DNA of 12,023 nt from an uncultured Blautia sp. (GTDB lineage Bacteria; Bacillota; Clostridia; Lachnospirales; Lachnospiraceae), in contig CAMOXX010000065.1 of NCBI GenBank assembly GCA_946629475.1, forward strand, positions 1 through 12,023, given 5' to 3'. Position 1 is the stretch's first letter; every line of letters starts with the position of its first letter. The notes beneath the pieces are model-generated. The model ran no database searches. It was not told where the DNA came from and saw only the letters and a program-made list of their open reading frames with translations. Below, piece by piece: positions 1-6,625 of this stretch. A program made the translations under genes and the position numbers.

Positions 1-257
1 CCTCCGACCAGCGACATCGGTGTGACCGAAATCCTCTTGTTGACAATCGGGATTCCGTATTCCATCGAAATCTTCTCTCCGGTAGACACCAGGTCGCGGG
101 CATAGCGCGTGATTTTTCGGTAGATATTATCCTCCAGCCGGGAAATGTCCGAATCAATACAGTCCAGAAGGCTGATTCCCATCGTGATGGTCCGCACATC
201 CAGATTCTCCTGCTCGATCATTTTGTTTGTCTCGTTCACTTCAAAGATATTAATCAT
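1..257 (-). CDS. PFL family protein (UPF0210/DUF711), N-terminal part
   Basis: This frame starts with ATG at 257 and runs off the left edge, giving about 85 N-terminal residues of a family usually near 450 residues. The start reads MINIFEVNETNKMIEQENLD, followed by VRTITMGISLLDC, with VNKRISVTP near the edge. These are the hallmark opening and first conserved blocks of the PFL/UPF0210 family, which is related in fold to glycyl-radical enzymes but has no established reaction that I know of. A GAGAGGGG ribosome-binding site lies in the 12-base gap after the ACT-domain gene, so the two are very probably co-transcribed and co-translated. That ACT-PFL pairing is a widely conserved neighbourhood. 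The family assignment is firm and the function is unknown. The rest of the gene is outside the window. Confidence 0.93.
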   Translation of the reverse strand, partial: MINIFEVNETNKMIEQENLDVRTITMGISLLDCIDSDISRLEDNIYRKITRYARDLVSTGEKISMEYGIPIVNKRISVTPMSLVG

Positions 258-269
258 GGAAGGCCCCTC

Positions 270-542
270 TCAGATTCTGTGCATCCTGTTAAAGATATCC
301 TCGTGCTGACAGTGAATCACCACTCCGATTTCGTCTCCCAGGTCAGAAAGCTCCTTTGCGAGTGTACCATGATCCTTGTCCGATGCACTGGTGTCGGCCA
401 CCATCATCATGTTAAAATATCCCTGAACGATCGTCTGCGAGATGTCAAGCACGTTCACCTGGTTATTGGCCAGATAGGTGCAAACCTTCGCGATAATGCC
501 GACCGTGTCATTTCCAACTACCGTAATGATTGTTTTTTTCAT
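270..542 (-). CDS. ACT domain-containing protein (UPF0237 family)
   Basis: This is a 90-residue single-domain protein. It opens with MKKTIITVVGNDTVGIIAKV, the first beta strand and ligand-binding loop of an ACT domain, with the G-x-D-x-VGI pattern at residues 10-15. Then follow a helix, a second strand (VNVLDISQTIV, about 29-39) and a third (YFNMMMVAD, about 42-50). ACT domains bind amino acids or other small ligands and usually dimerise to regulate a partner enzyme. With no catalytic domain attached, this one probably acts as a stand-alone regulator, and the PFL-family protein encoded 12 bases downstream is the obvious candidate partner (inference). An AGGAG site about 10 bases before ATG 542 supports the start. 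The length is normal for the family. The ligand cannot be read from the sequence. Confidence 0.92.
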   Translation of the reverse strand: MKKTIITVVGNDTVGIIAKVCTYLANNQVNVLDISQTIVQGYFNMMMVADTSASDKDHGTLAKELSDLGDEIGVVIHCQHEDIFNRMHRI

Positions 543-554
543 GTCTGTCTGCTC

Positions 555-1352
555 CTAAAACTGTACTACTTCGGACATTTGTTCCCTGTGCGCGACCCGG
601 ATATAAAAATCCGATGCCTTGTAGGGGTTATCCCCCATTGTCACTTCGGAGCATACGGTCTCGAAGGCCAGCTGTTCATAATTGTTTTCCTTGCTCAGAT
701 GTCCTAAAAACACAGCCTTGATATTGTCGTGCAGAAGCTCACACAGCATACGCCCTGCATCCACGTTGGACAGGTGCCCCCGGTCGCCCAGGATCCGCTG
801 TTTCAGTGGATAGGGATACCGGCCGACCTCCAGCATGTTCACATCATGGTTTGATTCTATGAGAAGGGCGTCCAGGCCCTTCAGATGATCGGTTATATAT
901 TCGGTATATTTTCCAAGGTCCGTCGCAATGCCGACCGCCCCGGTTCCGTTTTCGATCCTGTAGCCCACCGGCTGCGCCGCGTCATGCGGAATCGTAAAGG
1001 GCAGAATTTTCAGATCCCTTATGATAAACGGCTCGTCCTCCCGGATCTCCCGGATCAGTCCGTCGGGGATTTTCCCCGCCGCGCCGCTTCGCATAATGGC
1101 ATCCGCTGTTCCTCCTGTCATGTAGATCGGGACGGAATATCTTCTCGCCAGAACCCCGAGCCCCTGAATATGGTCCGAGTGTTCATGGGTCACCAGGATC
1201 GCATCCAGGTCCTTTCCCGTAAGCTCCAGCTCGTTCAGTCCTTTTTCAATCCGCTTTCCGCTGATTCCCGCGTCCACCAGCACATGGGTATTCTCGGAAC
1301 CCGCGTAGATACAGTTGCCGCTGCTTCCGCTGGCAATACTACAGAATCTCAT
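555..1352 (-). CDS. yycJ: MBL-fold metallo-hydrolase, YycJ/WalJ family
   Basis: This 265-residue cytosolic protein has the metallo-beta-lactamase fold. It opens with MRFCSIASGSSGN, the characteristic YycJ/WalJ start. The metal-binding motif HEHSDH is at residues 56-61, with further likely ligands at H123 (IPHDA), D145 (ATDLG), H169 (ESNHD), H193 (RGHLSN) and H218 (LGHLSKENN). In Bacilli the homologue sits in the walRK operon and is described as a 5'-3' exonuclease that couples DNA replication or mismatch repair to cell division. Here it instead lies with coaE and polA, a setting that also suits a DNA-repair nuclease (inference). Its ATG lies inside the end of coaE, overlapping by 14 bases, with a weak GGAAAGG site about 10 bases upstream, so translational coupling is likely. 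The ACT-domain gene follows after 12 bases. The family is secure; the exact substrate is not. Confidence 0.9.
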   Translation of the reverse strand: MRFCSIASGSSGNCIYAGSENTHVLVDAGISGKRIEKGLNELELTGKDLDAILVTHEHSDHIQGLGVLARRYSVPIYMTGGTADAIMRSGAAGKIPDGLIREIREDEPFIIRDLKILPFTIPHDAAQPVGYRIENGTGAVGIATDLGKYTEYITDHLKGLDALLIESNHDVNMLEVGRYPYPLKQRILGDRGHLSNVDAGRMLCELLHDNIKAVFLGHLSKENNYEQLAFETVCSEVTMGDNPYKASDFYIRVAHREQMSEVVQF

Positions 1353-1938
1353 TCTTATTCAACCTTTCCATGATCTGCATTTCGGCTTCCTCCGGCGTTC
1401 CGCTGTTGTCGATCACAAAATCCGCATGGCTCCGGAAATCCTCATCCGGCATCTGGGCCGCCATGATGCTGCGCGCTTTTTCCTCCGTATAGCCCCGAGC
1501 ATCGCGAAGCCTGCGGATGCGCGCCTGCTCATCAGCATACACGTACCAGATTTCATCCAGAAAGTCCTGATAATGGTCTTCCAGAAGAAGCGCCGCCTCC
1601 ACGACAGCGATTTTTCGCCCGGCCAGTGCCTCCTTTTCGAGGGCTTCCTGAATGTAGTCCTTCACCGCCGGATGAATGATCTCATTCAGCTTCTGCCTTT
1701 TTTCCGCCTCTGCAAATACTACATCGGAAATCCGTTTCCGGTCAAGCGTTTTATCCGTTTTTATGATCTCCGGTCCAAAAAGGCTGATAACCGGGGCATA
1801 GCAGGGCATGCCCGGCTCCATCACAATGTGCCCCACCTCATCGGCCTGGAGCACAAAAGCATCATATTTTTCCTGAAGAAAGGCCAGCAGCCGGCTTTTG
1901 CCGGCCCCGACCCCTCCCGTCAGTCCTATCTTCAACAT
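1339..1938 (-). CDS. coaE: Dephospho-CoA kinase
   Basis: This 199-residue enzyme catalyses the last step of coenzyme A synthesis, ATP-dependent phosphorylation of the 3'-hydroxyl of dephospho-CoA's ribose. The N-terminus MLKIGLTGGVGAGKS contains the Walker A loop at residues 8-15. Next come the conserved D33 (QADEVGH), the IHP motif at 88-90, the strand VVEAALLLE (112-120) in the position of the usual VPLLFE, the arginine-rich lid RRLRDARGYT (142-151), and ADFVIDNSG (172-180). Length and motif order are typical. Only three bases separate its ATG from the polA stop codon, and a GAGG site for it lies within the end of polA, so the genes are co-translated. Firmicutes often have mutM between polA and coaE; here it is absent. 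Confidence is high. Confidence 0.97.
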   Translation of the reverse strand: MLKIGLTGGVGAGKSRLLAFLQEKYDAFVLQADEVGHIVMEPGMPCYAPVISLFGPEIIKTDKTLDRKRISDVVFAEAEKRQKLNEIIHPAVKDYIQEALEKEALAGRKIAVVEAALLLEDHYQDFLDEIWYVYADEQARIRRLRDARGYTEEKARSIMAAQMPDEDFRSHADFVIDNSGTPEEAEMQIMERLNKNEIL

Positions 1939-1941
1939 ATT

Positions 1942-4581
1942 TTACTTTGCCTCATACCAGCTGTTCCCCTGATGCATATCCACCTCAAGCTCCACCGACA
2001 GGTGCGCCGCGTTTTTCATCTCTTCAACAAGAATCACGGCCGCCCTCTCCGCATCGGAAACAGAAGCCTCGATCAGAAGCTCGTCATGTACCTGGAGAAC
2101 CAGTGCCGCGTCCAGCCGCTCCTCGGCAAGCCGACGGTACACGCGGTTCATCGCGATCTTGATAATATCAGCCGCGGTTCCCTGAATCGGAGAATTCATC
2201 GCTGCTCTCTCCCCAAAGGATCTCTGCATGAAATTGCCGGATTTCAGCTCCGGAACCGGCCTTCTGCGCCCGTACATCGTCTCGGCGTAGCCCTTCTCCT
2301 TCGCGTCCGCCACGAGTGAATCCAGAAATTCCCGGATCTTCGGGTAGGTCTCAAAATACTTTTCGATGTAATCCGCCGCTTCCTTCCGCGTGATCGAGAG
2401 GTCCTGGGAAAGCCCGAAGGAGCTGATTCCATAGACGATCCCGAAATTGACCGCCTTTGCGTTCCGCCGCATGAGAGGGGTCACCTCGTCAAACGGTACA
2501 TGGAACACCTGGGAAGCGGTAAGCTGATGGATATCCTGCGCCTCCCGGTAGGCTGCGATCAGATTTTCGTCCCCCGACATATGTGCGAGCACACGCAGCT
2601 CGATCTGGGAATAGTCCGCATCCAGAAAAACATATCCGTCCTTTGGAATGAACACCTTGCGGATCTCCCGGCCAAGCTCCATCCTCACCGGTATATTCTG
2701 CAGGTTCGGCTCAGTACTGCTGATGCGTCCGGTCGCGGTGATCGTCTGGTTGAACGTGGAATGAATCCTCCCGTCCTCCTGAATCACAGAGGTCAGGCCG
2801 TCAGCATAGGTCGATTTCAGCTTGGCCAGCTGCCGGTACTCCAGAATATCCCGCACGATCGGATAATCCGGGGCAAGCTTTTCCAGGATGTCCGCCGCAG
2901 TGGAGTAGCCTGTTTTTGTCTTTTTTCCTCCCGGAATCGACAGCTTTTCAAACAGGATCACCCCCATCTGCTTCGGAGAGTTGATGTTGAACTCCTCCCC
3001 GGCTTCCTGCCAGATCTGCTGCTCAAGTTCAGAAATGCGGACCTTCAGCTTTTCCCCGTAGGAAGTGAGTTCCTCCCCCTTCACCCGGATTCCGGCCTTT
3101 TCCATCCCGTCAAGGGTAAAGATCAGGGGCAGTTCCATCTCCTCATATATTTTTCTCATTCCGGTCTCCGAAAGCCGGGCAAGAAGCGGCTCCCGGGACA
3201 GCAGTGAAACACCCGCCGACGCTGATGCCAGCCTGAACACGCTCTCCTCGTCCTCGGCATACGCTTTCTCCGGGGTTTTCTTCCCGATCAGCTCCTCCCT
3301 GGAAGGAACCAGGATCCCGCCCAGGTATTCCTGCGCGACATCCTCATAGCTGAAGGAAGATTTGAGCGGGTTCAGCAGGTATGCGGCAACACCTGCGTCA
3401 AATATTTTATCATCGGAAGAGAGAGCCGCATGCTTTAAGAGAGCTTTAACATCCATCGAGCAGATCACCGGTCCGCCCGACAGGCTGAGGATTCCCTCCG
3501 CGATGCACTTTCCAGGGAGGTCCGGTCCCGCCGGCATCACATATACTTCATGACCCGGAAGGGCTGCCGCCGCGCACAGGATCTCTGATCCTGAAGCGAT
3601 AACCGATATCCCGACTGCCTCCTTCTCGGCGGCCTTCCGGAAAACACTGCCGCAGCCTTCCTCGTCCGTGATGGTGAAATACTCCGCTTCCTGAATCGCT
3701 TCGCGGATCTCCGTCTCCTCAAACCGGCTGAGAAGGTTCCGGAATTCCAGGCGGCGGCACATCTCGTACGCCTCCTTTGTGTAATAATTTCCGGTCTTCA
3801 TCTCCTCTGCACTGATCTCCACCGGCACATCCGTATTGATGCGGGCCAGCTTTCGGCTCAGCTCCGCAAGATCAAAGTGATCACGAAGGGCCTCCTGGAC
3901 CTTTTTCCCTTTGATCTCTCCTTCATGGGCCTTCACATTATCGATATCTCCGTAGGCGGCAATCAGCTTTGTCGCCGTTTTTTCCCCCACTCCCGGAAGT
4001 CCCGGAATGTTGTCGGAGCTGTCGCCCATCAGCGCTTTCAGCTCCACGATCTGCGGCGGCGTCACCTGATATTTATCGAGAACCTCCTGCGCGTGGAAGT
4101 TCTCAATCGTAGTCTGTCCCTTCACCGTGCGGGGCAGGCGGATCATCACATGGTCACTCGCAAGCTGCAGAAGATCGCGGTCCCCTGAAAGGATCGTTAC
4201 ATCCATCCCTTCCTTTTCTGCCCTCTTTGCCAGCGTACCGAGGAGATCGTCCGCCTCGTAGCCCTCCATGGATACCATGGCAATGCCCATGGCACCCAGC
4301 ATTTCCTTCAGAAGCGGCACCTGCATAACCAGCTCCTCCGGCATCTTATGCCTGGTGCCTTTATAATCCGAAAACATCTCATGGCGGAATGTCGGGGCAT
4401 GCGTGTCGAAAGCCACTACCAGGCTGTCGGGTTTTTCCTCTTCCAGCACCCGGAACATGATTGCAAGGAATCCGTAAACCGCTCCTGTATGGAGCCCTTC
4501 GCTGTTGGTCAGATCCGGAAGCCCGTAAAAAGCCCTGTTGATCATGCTGTGCCCGTCAATCAGCAGTAATTTTTCACCCAT
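1942..4581 (-). CDS. polA: DNA polymerase I
   Basis: This 879-residue enzyme fills gaps and removes primers during replication and excision repair. Residues 1-290 form the 5' nuclease: LLIDGHSMINRAFYG at the start, D59 in VVAFDTH, EADDLLG at 109-115, SGDRDLLQL, and the helix-hairpin-helix region GDSSDNIPGLPGVGEKTA at 186-203. Residues about 295-470 are a degenerate 3'-5' exonuclease fold: the usual DxE (E. coli D355/E357) is replaced by GISVIAS, so proofreading is presumably lost as in Bacillus. The polymerase domain has motif A DADYSQIELR (654-663), motif B RRNAKAVNFGIVYG (705-718, with Phe713) and motif C QVHDE (830-834). An in-frame TAG three codons upstream fixes the start at ATG 4581. 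Its GAGGAG directly abuts the ATG, an unusually short spacing. coaE follows after three bases. Confidence 0.98.
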   Translation of the reverse strand: MGEKLLLIDGHSMINRAFYGLPDLTNSEGLHTGAVYGFLAIMFRVLEEEKPDSLVVAFDTHAPTFRHEMFSDYKGTRHKMPEELVMQVPLLKEMLGAMGIAMVSMEGYEADDLLGTLAKRAEKEGMDVTILSGDRDLLQLASDHVMIRLPRTVKGQTTIENFHAQEVLDKYQVTPPQIVELKALMGDSSDNIPGLPGVGEKTATKLIAAYGDIDNVKAHEGEIKGKKVQEALRDHFDLAELSRKLARINTDVPVEISAEEMKTGNYYTKEAYEMCRRLEFRNLLSRFEETEIREAIQEAEYFTITDEEGCGSVFRKAAEKEAVGISVIASGSEILCAAAALPGHEVYVMPAGPDLPGKCIAEGILSLSGGPVICSMDVKALLKHAALSSDDKIFDAGVAAYLLNPLKSSFSYEDVAQEYLGGILVPSREELIGKKTPEKAYAEDEESVFRLASASAGVSLLSREPLLARLSETGMRKIYEEMELPLIFTLDGMEKAGIRVKGEELTSYGEKLKVRISELEQQIWQEAGEEFNINSPKQMGVILFEKLSIPGGKKTKTGYSTAADILEKLAPDYPIVRDILEYRQLAKLKSTYADGLTSVIQEDGRIHSTFNQTITATGRISSTEPNLQNIPVRMELGREIRKVFIPKDGYVFLDADYSQIELRVLAHMSGDENLIAAYREAQDIHQLTASQVFHVPFDEVTPLMRRNAKAVNFGIVYGISSFGLSQDLSITRKEAADYIEKYFETYPKIREFLDSLVADAKEKGYAETMYGRRRPVPELKSGNFMQRSFGERAAMNSPIQGTAADIIKIAMNRVYRRLAEERLDAALVLQVHDELLIEASVSDAERAAVILVEEMKNAAHLSVELEVDMHQGNSWYEAK

Positions 4582-4587
4582 CTCCTC
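4582..4587 (-). promoter_or_regulatory. polA Shine-Dalgarno-like site abutting the start codon
   Basis: GAGGAG immediately precedes the polA ATG with no spacer, whereas 5-9 bases is usual. An in-frame TAG three codons upstream and the conserved LLIDGHS start rule out other in-frame starts. The next purine-rich stretch, AAAGGA, is about 12-13 bases upstream and rather far. Polymerase I translation may therefore be inefficient or depend on coupling. Confidence 0.45.
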
Positions 4588-4651
4588 ATTCTATCCTTTC
4601 CCTTTATCTGCTGCGCATGGAGCGGGACATACTCATACCGCTTCCATACGG

Positions 4652-4981
4652 TTATCCATAGTACTTCAGGAGGATCAGTCCGACCGCCGCGACAGCCAGA
4701 AACAAAACTGTAAATATCACAACCGCCCTCTGGAGCTTCTGGCGAATCAGATGCAGCTCTGACTTTTTCAGATCCTGCTCAAGCAGAATTTTGAAATCCA
4801 GATCCGTCTCCGCATCAACCGAAAGCTGATTCAGAGCCTCATTGACGATAAAATGCATCTCCAGCTCGTCATAACAGGAAGGACAGCTGCGCACATGCCG
4901 GATGAAATCCTCCATCTGTCCTTCATTCAGTGTATGGTTTATATAGCCGCTGACCAGTTCTTCCGCTTCATAGCATTCCAT
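4652..4981 (-). CDS. Putative anti-sigma-type zinc-finger (zf-HC2) membrane protein
   Basis: This 109-residue protein has an N-terminal zinc-finger-like module with C3, H29, C33 and C36 (the H-x3-C-x2-C pattern in HVRSCPSC), typical of the zf-HC2 domain of ZAS anti-sigma factors. A charged linker follows at about 57-85, then one hydrophobic span at about 86-106 (AVVIFTVLFLAVAAVGLILL) and the short tail KYYG. The topology is probably cytosolic finger, inner-membrane helix, and almost no extracellular domain. Such proteins usually hold an ECF sigma factor at the membrane, but no sigma gene lies beside it here. It sits between the HerA-like ATPase and polA. The chosen ATG has AAAAGGTG six bases upstream. 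A GTG at 4990 would add three residues and overlap the ATPase stop codon, but has no good site of its own. The fold is fairly clear; the role is unknown. Confidence 0.8.
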   Translation of the reverse strand: MECYEAEELVSGYINHTLNEGQMEDFIRHVRSCPSCYDELEMHFIVNEALNQLSVDAETDLDFKILLEQDLKKSELHLIRQKLQRAVVIFTVLFLAVAAVGLILLKYYG

Positions 4982-4986
4982 CCGGG

Positions 4987-6564
4987 TCACCTTTTCTTAT
5001 TTCCAAACAATCCTCTTACGATCTGCCTTCCCAGTTCACGGCCCACCGTCGTCATGGCCGATCCGGCCATCTTCGCAACAGGATCCAGCTTCTTCCTGCG
5101 CTCTCTTTCCTCGCGCTCCTTCTCTTTACGGATTCTCTCCTCTTCGCGTTCCTTTTCCCGGCGGAGTCTCTCTTCCTCCCGCCGCGCCTTTTCCTCTTCC
5201 TTCTCGCGCTCCTTCTGCTCCTTCTCCTTCTGCTTTTCCTCCTCAATGCGCTGCTTTTCGGCGGCTTCCTCATCGAACTGCTGTTTCAGTTTTTCGAAGG
5301 CGGAATCTCTGTCAAAACCGGAATCGTACTTTTGTCCCATTCCGTCAGTCATGAGGCAGGTGAACCGTTCCTCATCCGTGATGGACCCCATCCGGCTCTG
5401 CGGCGGAAGCACCTTGCAGTATTCCACTACGGAAGGACGTCCTTCCTCATCGAGGAAGGAAATCAGGGCTTCGCCGGTTCCCAGCTCCGTAATCTTCTGC
5501 TCTGTCGAGAAGGACGGATTGGCACGGAACGACTGTGCGGCAGCACGGACAGCCTTCTGGTCCGCCGGTGTGTAGGCCCTCAGGGCATGCTGCACACGGT
5601 TTCCCAGCTGCGACAGCACCTCATTCGGAACATCCGACGGGCTCTGCGTAACAAAATAGATACCGATTCCCTTAGAACGGATCAGCTTGACCACCTGCTC
5701 GATTTTGGTCATCAGGCCTTTCGGAACCGTATCGAACAGAAGGTGCGCTTCGTCAAAGAAGAAGACCATCTTCGGCTTTTCCATATCCCCCTCTTCCGGG
5801 AGGTTTTCAAACAGCTCTGTCAGAAGCCAGAGCATGAAGGTAGCATAGAGCTTCGGAGAATTGATGAGCTTCACCGCATGGAGCACATTGATATACCCCC
5901 GGCCATACGCATCTGTCCTGATCCAGTCCTGAATATCCAGGGCGGGTTCGCCGAAGAAAAAGCTTCCGCCCTGTTCCTCAAGCGATACCAGGCTCCGTGA
6001 GATCGCGCCGATGCTCTGCTTTGTCATATTCCCGTAAGTCACGATATATTCCTGCAGATTCCGGCTGACATACTCAAGCATCAGCCTCAGATCCTTGATG
6101 TCAATCAGGAGCAGTTCGTTATCGTCGGCGATCCTGAAGATAATCGAAAGGATATCGCTCTGCGTATCGTTCAGCCCCAGCAATGTTGCCAGAAGGATCG
6201 GCCCCATATCGCTGATCGTTGTGCGCAGAGGATGACCGCCCTCGCCCAGCACGTCCCAGATACAGGTCGGGTAAGGCGTGTAGCGGAACCCCTCCAGGCC
6301 GAATTTCGTGATGCGTTTCTGCATATCCTCGGTGTTCACGCCCGGCTGGCACATCGAGGCCAGATCGCCCTTCACATCGGCGACAAACACCGGTACACCG
6401 CAGTCGCTGAAGGATTCTGCCAGCACCTTCAGCGTGATTGTCTTTCCTGTTCCTGTCGCACCAGCAATCAGCCCGTGGCGGTTGGCCATTTTGGGTATGA
6501 TGCAGATACTGTCCTTGTTTTCATTCTGTGCCTGACCGATCCAGAGTTTTCCTTCTTTGTACAT
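4987..6564 (-). CDS. HerA-like ATPase of the YjgR/DUF853 family
   Basis: This 525-residue predicted cytosolic P-loop ATPase has Walker A GATGTGKT at residues 35-42, preceded by MANRHGLIAG as in E. coli YjgR. VFVADVKGDLA follows at 59-69, Walker B VFFFDEAHLL at 267-276, the polar strand FVTQSPSDVP at 304-313, and LGNRVQHALRAYTPADQKAVR at 320-340. The match to YjgR runs the length of the core. Residues about 432-492 are almost entirely E, K and R and must form a long charged helix or coiled coil. They are followed by the family's conserved tail (MAGSAMTTVGRELGRQIVRGLFG). The family is related to HerA/FtsK DNA-translocating motors, but no nurA nuclease is nearby and the cellular role is not established. 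A GGGG site seven bases before ATG 6564 supports the start. ftsH is 61 bases upstream; the zinc-finger gene follows immediately. Confidence 0.92.
   Translation of the reverse strand: MYKEGKLWIGQAQNENKDSICIIPKMANRHGLIAGATGTGKTITLKVLAESFSDCGVPVFVADVKGDLASMCQPGVNTEDMQKRITKFGLEGFRYTPYPTCIWDVLGEGGHPLRTTISDMGPILLATLLGLNDTQSDILSIIFRIADDNELLLIDIKDLRLMLEYVSRNLQEYIVTYGNMTKQSIGAISRSLVSLEEQGGSFFFGEPALDIQDWIRTDAYGRGYINVLHAVKLINSPKLYATFMLWLLTELFENLPEEGDMEKPKMVFFFDEAHLLFDTVPKGLMTKIEQVVKLIRSKGIGIYFVTQSPSDVPNEVLSQLGNRVQHALRAYTPADQKAVRAAAQSFRANPSFSTEQKITELGTGEALISFLDEEGRPSVVEYCKVLPPQSRMGSITDEERFTCLMTDGMGQKYDSGFDRDSAFEKLKQQFDEEAAEKQRIEEEKQKEKEQKEREKEEEKARREEERLRREKEREEERIRKEKEREERERRKKLDPVAKMAGSAMTTVGRELGRQIVRGLFGNKKR
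4988..4995 (-). promoter_or_regulatory. Shine-Dalgarno site deciding the zinc-finger protein start
   Basis: AAAAGGTG lies six bases before ATG 4981. The GTG inside it is an in-frame alternative start (4990), but using it would leave no ribosome-binding site at proper distance. The site overlaps the end of the HerA-like ATPase gene, which suggests coupled translation. Confidence 0.6.
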
Positions 6565-6625
6565 CTCTTTCCCCCGCTGTTATGCTATGATTCGCCTGGT
6601 AAAAGGCTACGGATTGTTCCACACT

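Noticed and set aside
1315..2319. 334-codon plus-strand frame opposite yycJ, coaE and polA
   Set aside because: It spans the junctions of three well-supported minus-strand genes and its composition is that of a shadow frame.
4582..4651. Terminator between the zinc-finger gene and polA
   Set aside because: Only weak four- or five-base stems without a T-run are seen, so readthrough is more likely.
5052..5273. 73-codon arginine-rich minus-strand frame
   Set aside because: It is a frame-shifted reading of the E/K/R-rich region of the HerA-like ATPase.
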